From Roseiarcus sp035656495 (lineage in GTDB: Bacteria > Pseudomonadota > Alphaproteobacteria > Rhizobiales > Beijerinckiaceae), in contig DASRSL010000082.1 of NCBI GenBank assembly GCA_035656495.1, forward strand, positions 1 through 34,935: DNA of 34,935 nt, read 5' to 3'. Both the position numbers and the translations under genes were made by a program. The notes under the pieces were generated by a model that worked only from the letters and a program-made list of their open reading frames with translations, did not search any database and had not been told where the DNA came from. Positions 7,756 through 15,141 of the stretch are shown here, piece by piece; the stretch's first letter is position 1, and each line of letters opens with the position of its first letter.

Positions 7756-9038
7756 GGAAAGGAACCGTCCACGTCATCGGGGCAGGTTTGGCGGGCCTGA
7801 GCGCCGCGGTGGACCTCGTCTGCGCCGGCGTCAAGACGATCGTGCACGAAGCCGCCGCGGCGGCCGGAGGGCGGTGCAAGTCCTTTTTCGACCCGGCGCT
7901 GGGCGCGGAGATCGACAACGGAAACCACCTGGTCCTGTCGGGCAACGAGGCCGCGCTGGATTATCTCGCGCGGATCGGCTCGGCCGACAGTCTGTCCGGG
8001 CCCGGCGCTGCGCTTTTCGACTTCGCCGATCTTCGAACGCGCGAACGCTGGCGGCTGCGGCCCAACGAGGGACGCGCCCCATGGTGGCTGCTCGACCGCA
8101 AGAGGCGGGCGCCGGGCACGTCGCTGGTGGAATATTTTGCGCCGCTCGCCCTCTTCTGGTCGCCAGCCGGCGCCACCGTCGAGCGCGCAATGCGGTGCGA
8201 GGGCCCGCTCTACGAGCGTTTGTGGCGGCCGCTTCTTCTCGCCGGCCTCAATACCGATCCGCCAGAAAGCTCGGCCCTTCTGGCGGGCGCGCTCTTGCGT
8301 GAGACCTTGGGCGGCGGGGGCAAAGCCTGCCGACCCTTGACTGCTCCGGAGGGACTGTCCCCGACATTCGTCGATCCGGCGATCCGCTTGATCGCCGGCC
8401 GGGGCGGAATCGTGCGCCTCGGCGAGCGTCTGCGTGACATCCGATTTGGGGCCGATCAGGCGATCGCGCTCGAATTCGAATCGGGGTCCGTTCCTCTCGG
8501 ACGGGACGACGCGATCGTCGTAGCGGTTCCTCCGTGGGCCGCACGGGCCCTTCTGCCTGGCGTCGAAACGCCCGAGGAGTTCCGGGCGATCGTCAACGCG
8601 CATTTCCTCGCGCCGGCGCCTAAGAGCCATCCGGCGATCCTCGGCGTGATCGGCGGCTTGACGCAGTGGCTGTTCGCCTACCGCAACCGCCTTTCGGTCA
8701 CGATCAGCGCCGCCGGCGACCTCATCGACTGGTCGCGCGAAGCGCTGGCCGAGAGCATCTGGCGCGAAGTCGGCGAGCTGACCGGGTCTCGCTCGCCGCT
8801 CCCGCCGTGGCGGATCGTCAAGGAGAAGCGAGCGACTTTCGCCGCGACGCCGTCGCAAGACGCCCGGCGCCCGCCGAGCCGGACGCGATGGACCAACGTC
8901 TTCGTCGCCGGCGACTGGGTCCAGACCGGGCTGCCAGCCACCATCGAAGGGGCCGTGCGGTCGGGCCGCAAGGCCGCCTCCCTCGCGATCGCAACGGTTG
9001 GAAGCCCCAAGGTGTTCGCCGGAGCCGCAGTCCCATGA
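7752..9038 (+). CDS. hpnE: Hydroxysqualene dehydroxylase HpnE
   Basis: HpnE is the FAD-dependent enzyme that reduces hydroxysqualene to squalene, completing the HpnCDE route. The 428-residue protein is an amine-oxidase/phytoene-desaturase-like flavoprotein. The dinucleotide-binding loop is VIGAGLAGLSAAVDL (G10, G12, G15), followed by the typical GGRCKSFFD and by NGNHLVLSGN. The C-terminal FAD-contact block, VFVAGDWVQTGLPATIEGAVRSG at about residues 381-403, is intact. It overlaps hpnD and shc by four bases each, so it lies in the middle of the five-gene coupled chain. Confidence 0.93.
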   Translation: MRKGTVHVIGAGLAGLSAAVDLVCAGVKTIVHEAAAAAGGRCKSFFDPALGAEIDNGNHLVLSGNEAALDYLARIGSADSLSGPGAALFDFADLRTRERWRLRPNEGRAPWWLLDRKRRAPGTSLVEYFAPLALFWSPAGATVERAMRCEGPLYERLWRPLLLAGLNTDPPESSALLAGALLRETLGGGGKACRPLTAPEGLSPTFVDPAIRLIAGRGGIVRLGERLRDIRFGADQAIALEFESGSVPLGRDDAIVVAVPPWAARALLPGVETPEEFRAIVNAHFLAPAPKSHPAILGVIGGLTQWLFAYRNRLSVTISAAGDLIDWSREALAESIWREVGELTGSRSPLPPWRIVKEKRATFAATPSQDARRPPSRTRWTNVFVAGDWVQTGLPATIEGAVRSGRKAASLAIATVGSPKVFAGAAVP

Positions 9039-11011
9039 CGCTCGTCGCAAAGCTTCCGCGGGAACAGATTCTCCTCGACGCGGCGGAGCGCAGCGTCGGG
9101 CGAGCCGCGCAGGCTTTGCGCCAGTGGCAGTGCGACGACGGCCATTGGCGATTCGAACTCGAGGCCGACGCGACGATTCCGGCCGAATATGTGCTGCTGC
9201 GCCATTTCCGCGGCGAGGAGAGAGACGTCGGACTCGAGCGCCGGATCGCCGCATATCTTCGCCGCGTCCAGGGAGATCACGGCGGCTGGCCGCTCACGCA
9301 CGGCGGCGTCTTCGACCTGAGCGCGAGCGTCAAGGCCTATTTCGCCCTGAAAACCATCGGCGATGATCCTCAAGCCCCGCATATGGCGAAGGCGCGTGCG
9401 GAAATCCTCGATCGCGGAGGCGCGGCGAAGAGCAACGTCTTCACCCGCTTCCTGCTGGCGCTGTTCGAGGAGATTCCCTGGAGCGGCGTCCCGACCATGC
9501 CCGTCGAGATCTTGCTGCTGCCGCGCTGGTTTCCCTTCCATCTCGACAAGGTTTCCTACTGGGCGAGGACGGTGCTCGTGCCGCTCCTCGTGCTGCAGGC
9601 GATTAAACCCCGCGCGGCAAATCCCGGCGCCGTGCGCGTGGCGGAGCTCTTCATCGCGCCACCTGAGACCGTGCGAAAGTGGCCGACGGGCGCGCACCAG
9701 CATTGGGCCTGGGTGCGATTTTTCGGCGCGATCGACGGGGCGCTGAAACTCGGCCAGCCTCTGTTTCCCGCAAGGCTCCAGCGCCGCTCGATCGAGGCGG
9801 CGGTCTCGTTCGTGACAGAGCGCCTCAATGGATACGATGGGCTCGGCGCGATCTACCCGGCGATGGCGAACGCGGTTCTCATGTTCGACGCCCTCGGCTA
9901 TCCGAGAGACGATCCGCGCCTCGTCCAGGCGCGGCGGTCTCTCGACAAGTTGCTGGTCGTCCGGGACGACGAGGCCTATTGCCAGCCGTGTCTGTCGCCC
10001 GTGTGGGACACGGCGCTCGCCGTGCATGCGTTGCTCGAAGCCGGCGACGACGACAGCCGGAAACGGGCGCGCGAAGGCCTGCGGTGGCTCAAACCCCTGC
10101 AGGTCCTCGACGTCGTCGGCGACTGGGCGACGCAGAGGCCGGATGCGCGGCCGGGAGGCTGGGCCTTCCAGTACGCCAATCCGCATTATCCCGACCTCGA
10201 CGACACGGCTGTCGTGGCGATGGCGATGGCGCGCGCCGACAGCGAGGCCGGCGGGGCGGATAAAAGGGACTACGCGGGATCGATCGGGCGCGCGCGCGAG
10301 TGGGTGGTCGACCTGCAGAGCTCAGGGGGCGGCTGGGCGGCGTTTGACGTCGACAACACGTATCACTATCTCAACAACATCCCATTCGCCGACCATGGGG
10401 CCTTGCTCGACCCGCCGACGGCCGATGTCACCGCCCGCTGCGTGTCTTTTCTCGCGCAACTGGGGGAGAGGCCCGACAAGAGTCCCGCGCTGAAGCGGGG
10501 GATCGAAGCGCTCCTCCGCTTTCAGGAGAAGGACGGCAGCTGGTTCGGGAGGTGGGGCATGAACTACATATACGGCTCCTGGTCGGCCCTTTGCGCGCTC
10601 AGCGCGGCCGGCCAGGATCCGCGGTCGGACCCGGTGCGGCGCGCGGTCGACTGGCTGGTGGCAATCCAGAATCCGGACGGTGGCTGGGGAGAGAGCGTGG
10701 AGAGCTACCGGCTCGACTACAAGGGTTTCGAGCGCGCCGCGAGCACGGCCTCCCAGACCGCCTGGGCTTTGCTGGGGCTCATGGCGGTGGGCGAGACGGA
10801 CCACCTCGCCGTCGCAAGCGGCGTCGCGTACTTGACGGCGAGACAGGGAGCAGACGGGTTTTGGGAAGAGCCGTTCCACACAGCCACCGGCTTTCCGCGG
10901 GTGTTCTACCTCCGTTATCACGGCTACGCGAAAATATTCCCGCTCTGGGCGCTGGCGCGCTTTCGGAACTTGAAGCGCGGCGCCGGCCGCGTTCTCGGAC
11001 TCGGCATGTAA
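9035..11011 (+). CDS. shc: Squalene-hopene cyclase
   Basis: Shc (HpnF) cyclises squalene to hopene and hopanol at the cytoplasmic membrane, the committed step of hopanoid synthesis. The 658-residue protein has the normal length and the acid motif DLDDTA at residues 387-392; the central Asp is the proton donor in characterised cyclases. Several QW repeats that stiffen the double alpha-barrel are visible: QCDDGHW, QGDHGGW, QSSGGGW, QEKDGSW, QNPDGGW and QGADGFW. The block DVDNTYHYLNNIPFADHGA and the C-terminal FYLRYHGYAKIFPLWAL are typical. The ATG at 9035 overlaps the hpnE stop. An in-frame upstream start inside hpnE (8666) would add 123 unrelated residues. Confidence 0.97.
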   Translation: MTLVAKLPREQILLDAAERSVGRAAQALRQWQCDDGHWRFELEADATIPAEYVLLRHFRGEERDVGLERRIAAYLRRVQGDHGGWPLTHGGVFDLSASVKAYFALKTIGDDPQAPHMAKARAEILDRGGAAKSNVFTRFLLALFEEIPWSGVPTMPVEILLLPRWFPFHLDKVSYWARTVLVPLLVLQAIKPRAANPGAVRVAELFIAPPETVRKWPTGAHQHWAWVRFFGAIDGALKLGQPLFPARLQRRSIEAAVSFVTERLNGYDGLGAIYPAMANAVLMFDALGYPRDDPRLVQARRSLDKLLVVRDDEAYCQPCLSPVWDTALAVHALLEAGDDDSRKRAREGLRWLKPLQVLDVVGDWATQRPDARPGGWAFQYANPHYPDLDDTAVVAMAMARADSEAGGADKRDYAGSIGRAREWVVDLQSSGGGWAAFDVDNTYHYLNNIPFADHGALLDPPTADVTARCVSFLAQLGERPDKSPALKRGIEALLRFQEKDGSWFGRWGMNYIYGSWSALCALSAAGQDPRSDPVRRAVDWLVAIQNPDGGWGESVESYRLDYKGFERAASTASQTAWALLGLMAVGETDHLAVASGVAYLTARQGADGFWEEPFHTATGFPRVFYLRYHGYAKIFPLWALARFRNLKRGAGRVLGLGM

Positions 11012-11126
11012 CTGCCGTCCGGCAACGCTCGAACAATATTTGGAGTTGCTTCGATCCACGCGGTAAGATGGGGAACTTTGGTGACCGCCATGCGTTCCCC
11101 GAATTCAACGGAAAGCGGAACCGCCA

Positions 11127-14009
11127 ATGCTTCTCGACACCATCAAGAGTCCTGATGATCTGAGGCTGCGGAGCTCGATGGATCTCAGGGCTATTGCAGA
11201 TGAATTGCGCGCGGAAACTATTCGCGCCGTTTCCGTGACCGGCGGCCACCTGGGGGCAGGCCTAGGCGTGGTCGAGCTGACGGTGGCGTTGCACTACGTC
11301 TTCGACACGCCGCGTGACCGCCTGATCTGGGACGTGGGACATCAGGCCTACCCACACAAGATATTGACCGGCCGCCGTCACCGCATCAGCACCTTGCGCA
11401 CGGGCGGCGGACTGTCCGGCTTCACAAAGCGCAGCGAGAGCGAGTTCGATCCCTTCGGCGCCGCGCATGCCGCCACATCGGTTTCGGCTGCGCTCGGAAT
11501 GGCCACCGTCAGGGACCTCGCCGGCCGCGATCACAGGATCATCGCGGTGATCGGCGACGGCTCCCTATCCGCCGGCATGGCTTACGAAGCGCTGAACAAC
11601 GCCGGCGCCGCAAAGCGCCGGCTCATCGTCATTTTGAACGACAACGAAATGTCGATCGCCCCGGCGGTCGGCGCGATGTCGACTTACCTCAGCCGGCTGA
11701 CCCGCGCGCGCGACGGCTGGCGATCCGACGGGACGGAGCGGCGCGCCGAATGGGACGGGACGCCGGTCGGCAATGCCGCCACCGTGTTCGAGGAGATGGG
11801 ATTCCATTATGTGGGGCCGGTCGACGGGCACGACCTCGACCAGCTTCTGCCGGCCTTGGAGAGGGCGCGCGACTCGGAGGTCGGCCCCGTTCTCCTCCAC
11901 GCCGTCACCCGGAAAGGAAGGGGCTACGGGCCCGCGGAGGCGTCCGGCGACAGATGCCACAGCGTCGGGAAGTTCGACATCGCGACAGGAGTCCAGGTCA
12001 AGGCCAAGGCCGCTGCGCCGTCCTACACCAAAGTCTTCGCCGAGACTCTGGTGAAGGAGGCAACGAAGGACGAACGCATCGTCGCGATCACCGCAGCCAT
12101 GCCGAACGGCACCGGCCTCGATGTCTTCGGCAAGGCCTTTCCCGAGCGAACCTTCGACGTCGGCATTGCGGAACAACACGCCGTGACCTTCGCCGCGGGC
12201 TTGGCCGCGGAAGGATACAAGCCCTTCTGCGCGATCTACTCCACCTTCCTGCAGCGCGGCTATGACCAGGTCGTTCACGACGTCGCGCTGCAATCGCTCC
12301 CGGTACGTTTCGCGGTCGATCGCGCAGGTCTGGTCGGCGCCGACGGTCCCACGCATGCGGGATCGTTCGACGTCGCATATCTCGCCTGCCTTCCCGGTTT
12401 CGTCGTGATGGCGGCGGCGGACGAGGCGGAGCTTGCGCACATGGTGGCGACGGCCGCGGCGATCGACGATCGGCCTTCGGCTTTCCGCTTTCCGCGCGGC
12501 GAGGGCGTCGGCGCGCCCATTCCGCTGTTCGCTCGTCCGCTCAAGATCGGCCGAGGACGCGTGGTTCGCGAAGGAAGCGACGTGGCGCTTCTGAGCCTCG
12601 GCGCCCGCCTCGCCGAATGCCTCAAGGCCGCTGACGAACTCGAAAAGTTCGGTCTCTCGACGACGGTCGCCGACGCCAGATTCGCCAAACCCCTCGACAT
12701 TGACCTGATCGTCAAGCTCGCCGACGAACACGACGCCCTGATCACGATCGAGGAAGGATCGGTCGGCGGTTTCGGCTCGCACGTCATGCATCTGCTCTTG
12801 GAGCAAGGGCGGCTCGACGGCGGCCTCAGAGCGCGTTCGATGGTCCTGCCCGACCTGTTCATGGAGCAGGACGACCCGGCCGCCATGTACGCCAGGGCCA
12901 AGCTTGACGCGAATGGAATCGTAGCCAAGGTGTTCGAGGCGCTCAATCGGGAGCAGCGGGTCGGGCGGTTCGGGCCGTCCCGTTTTCCATTCTCCCGCCG
13001 CGCGTCGGGAAACCGCGCGCCGCTCCGAGTGCTCCTGGCGAAGCCGCGCGGCTTCTGCGCCGGCGTCGTGCGGGCGATCGATATCGTGGAGCGCTCGCTG
13101 GAGAAATACGACGCTCCGGTCTACGTGCGCCACGAGATCGTCCACAACAAGCGCGTCGTCGACGTCCTGAAGGCGAAAGGCGCGCGTTTCGTCGAAGAGC
13201 TGGCCGAGGTTCCTGATGGGGCGGTTGCGATCTTCAGCGCGCATGGCGTGCCGAAGAGAGTCGAGGAGGAGGCCGCCGCGCGGGGCCTGACGGTCCACAA
13301 CGCGACCTGCCCGCTGGTGTCGAAAGTGCACAACCAGGCCAAGAAATACGTGATGCAGGGCCGTACGGTGATTCTGATCGGACACGCGGGTCACCCCGAG
13401 GTCGAGGGAACACTGGGGCAGGTCGCCGCTCCCGTCACGCTGGTCCAGAAGGAGAGCGACGTCGAGGCCCTGCAAATTCCGCGCGACACTCCAGTCGGTT
13501 ACATCACCCAGACCACTCTGAGCGTCGACGACACCCGGGCGATCATCGCCGCGCTCGAACGACGGTTCAGCGACATCGTCGGACCCGACACGCGCGACAT
13601 CTGCTACGCCACGCAGAACCGCCAATGGGCGGTGCGCGAGCTCTGCAAGGAGGTCGACGTGGTGCTCGTCGTCGGCGCCAAGAACAGCTCGAACTCGAAC
13701 CGACTATGCGAGATCGCGACGCAGATGGGAGTCCCGACGCACCTCATCGCGGACAGCAGCGAGATCCGCCGCGAGTGGGTCGACAGCGTGCGCTCGGTCG
13801 GCGTCACGGCAGGAGCGTCGGCGCCGGAAGAGCTCGTTTCGGACGTGATCCGCTATCTGGCCGGCCTCCGTCCCGTCGAGATTTCGACGCTCAATGGTCC
13901 AGAAGAGATGATCGAGTTCAAGCTTCCCATGGAGCTTGCAGGAAGCTTTCCACCCGCCCCGCAGCGGCAGAAGACGACGGAAGCCGTTCATCATGATCCC
14001 CTTCTTTAG
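11127..14009 (+). CDS. Bifunctional Dxs-IspH fusion: 1-deoxy-D-xylulose-5-phosphate synthase and HMBPP reductase
   Basis: One uninterrupted 960-residue frame contains a complete Dxs (about 1-610) and a complete IspH (about 632-945), the first and last enzymes of the MEP isoprenoid pathway. The Dxs half has GGHLGAGLG, WDVGHQAYPHKILTGRR, the thiamine-diphosphate motif GDGSLSAGMAYEALNNAG (from G143) through NDNEMSIA (N171), and the cofactor-activating Glu in GIAEQHAVTF (E349). The IspH half has all three cluster cysteines, C644, C728 and C826. It also has His and Glu residues matching E. coli H41, H74, H124 and E126 (H673, H706, H756, E758); each has the same offset from the relevant cysteine as in E. 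coli. The linker (about 611-631) is Arg/Ser/Pro-rich, with no stop. A GTG at 13029 could serve as a separate IspH start. The gene overlaps hpnH by 17 bases. Confidence 0.93.
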   Translation: MLLDTIKSPDDLRLRSSMDLRAIADELRAETIRAVSVTGGHLGAGLGVVELTVALHYVFDTPRDRLIWDVGHQAYPHKILTGRRHRISTLRTGGGLSGFTKRSESEFDPFGAAHAATSVSAALGMATVRDLAGRDHRIIAVIGDGSLSAGMAYEALNNAGAAKRRLIVILNDNEMSIAPAVGAMSTYLSRLTRARDGWRSDGTERRAEWDGTPVGNAATVFEEMGFHYVGPVDGHDLDQLLPALERARDSEVGPVLLHAVTRKGRGYGPAEASGDRCHSVGKFDIATGVQVKAKAAAPSYTKVFAETLVKEATKDERIVAITAAMPNGTGLDVFGKAFPERTFDVGIAEQHAVTFAAGLAAEGYKPFCAIYSTFLQRGYDQVVHDVALQSLPVRFAVDRAGLVGADGPTHAGSFDVAYLACLPGFVVMAAADEAELAHMVATAAAIDDRPSAFRFPRGEGVGAPIPLFARPLKIGRGRVVREGSDVALLSLGARLAECLKAADELEKFGLSTTVADARFAKPLDIDLIVKLADEHDALITIEEGSVGGFGSHVMHLLLEQGRLDGGLRARSMVLPDLFMEQDDPAAMYARAKLDANGIVAKVFEALNREQRVGRFGPSRFPFSRRASGNRAPLRVLLAKPRGFCAGVVRAIDIVERSLEKYDAPVYVRHEIVHNKRVVDVLKAKGARFVEELAEVPDGAVAIFSAHGVPKRVEEEAAARGLTVHNATCPLVSKVHNQAKKYVMQGRTVILIGHAGHPEVEGTLGQVAAPVTLVQKESDVEALQIPRDTPVGYITQTTLSVDDTRAIIAALERRFSDIVGPDTRDICYATQNRQWAVRELCKEVDVVLVVGAKNSSNSNRLCEIATQMGVPTHLIADSSEIRREWVDSVRSVGVTAGASAPEELVSDVIRYLAGLRPVEISTLNGPEEMIEFKLPMELAGSFPPAPQRQKTTEAVHHDPLL

Positions 14010-15141
14010 GGAAGCCAAGATCGCCGCCTACCTCGTCAGGCAGAGGCTCGCCGGCCGCGATCGATATCCGCTTGTGTTGATGCTGGAGCCGCTCTTCCGC
14101 TGCAACCTCGCTTGCGCGGGGTGCGGCAAGATCGACTACCCGGATCCGATCCTCAATCAGCGGCTGTCGGTGCAGGAATGCCTCGACGCGGTGGACGAAT
14201 GCGGCGCTCCCCTCGTCGCCATTCCCGGCGGCGAGCCGCTGATCCATCGGGACATCGGCGCGATCGTGGCGGGCATCGTCAAGCGCAAGAAGTTCATCTC
14301 GCTGTGCACCAACGCGCTGCTGCTCGAGAAGAAGCTGCACCTCTTCAAACCCTCGCCCTATCTCTTCTTTTCGGTCCATCTCGACGGACTGAGGGACGTT
14401 CACGACAAGTCGGTGTGCCAGCCGGGCGTGTTCGACGTCGCGGTCGCGGCGATCAGGAAGGCGAAGGACGCAGGATTCCAGGTCAACGTCAACATGACGG
14501 TGTTCGACGGCCACTCGGCTGAGGACATCGCCTCATTCCTCGATTTCACGGCGCAACTCGGGGTCGGTGTGTCCATATCGCCGGGCTATGCTTACGAGCG
14601 GGCGCCGGATCAGGCGCATTTCTTGGCGCGGCGGAAGACGAAGCAGCTGTTCCGCGACATTTTCGCGATGGGCAAGGGCAGGAGGTGGCGCTTCATGCAC
14701 TCGACCCTTTTCCTTGATTTTCTGGCCGGCAACCGTGATTTCCGTTGCACGCCGTGGGGCATGCCGACCCGCAACGTGTCCGGCTGGCAGAAGCCGTGCT
14801 ATCTCCTCGGTGAAGGCTATGCGGCGTCGTTCAAGGACCTCATGGAGACGACCGATTGGGACAGTTACGGGACCGGCCGATACGAGAAATGCGCCAACTG
14901 CATGGCGCATTGCGGCTATGAGCCGACCGCAGCGCAAGTCGCGATGAGCCGGCCCTGGTCCGCGGTCGGGTCCGCCCTTCGCGGCGTGAGAACCAGGGGC
15001 CCGATGGCGCCGGAGATCCCGCTCGACGGCCAGCGGCCGGCCGAATACGTATTCTCGCGCCACGTCGAGAGGATGCTGCAGCGAATCGGCCACGAGCGTC
15101 GGTCGGGGGCTCGAGAGTCCTCCCGTTCCGTTGTCCGATGA
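13993..15141 (+). CDS. hpnH: Adenosyl-hopene transferase HpnH (radical SAM)
   Basis: HpnH is a B12-independent radical SAM enzyme that attaches the 5'-deoxyadenosyl group to hopene, giving adenosylhopane, the first step of side-chain extension. The 382-residue protein carries the cluster motif CNLACAGC (C37, C41, C44). GGEPLIH is the SAM-binding GGE region, and PYLFFSVHLDGLRDVHD is typical of HpnH. A C-terminal Cys group (CTPWG, CANCMAHCGYEP) is conserved in the family. The ATG at 13993 was chosen because MIPFFREAKIAAYLVRQRL matches known HpnH N-termini. It lies inside the end of the Dxs-IspH frame. The 3' end overlaps hpnN by 11 bases. Confidence 0.96.
   Translation: MIPFFREAKIAAYLVRQRLAGRDRYPLVLMLEPLFRCNLACAGCGKIDYPDPILNQRLSVQECLDAVDECGAPLVAIPGGEPLIHRDIGAIVAGIVKRKKFISLCTNALLLEKKLHLFKPSPYLFFSVHLDGLRDVHDKSVCQPGVFDVAVAAIRKAKDAGFQVNVNMTVFDGHSAEDIASFLDFTAQLGVGVSISPGYAYERAPDQAHFLARRKTKQLFRDIFAMGKGRRWRFMHSTLFLDFLAGNRDFRCTPWGMPTRNVSGWQKPCYLLGEGYAASFKDLMETTDWDSYGTGRYEKCANCMAHCGYEPTAAQVAMSRPWSAVGSALRGVRTRGPMAPEIPLDGQRPAEYVFSRHVERMLQRIGHERRSGARESSRSVVR

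Noticed and set aside
7740..9254. 504-codon open frame opposite hpnE and the start of shc
   Set aside because: Same antisense GC-codon effect. It spans the junction of two real genes and resembles no protein family.
11565..13625. 686-codon open frame opposite the Dxs-IspH gene
   Set aside because: Low-complexity, Arg/Asp/Gly-rich product with no motif; the other strand has two fully conserved enzymes.
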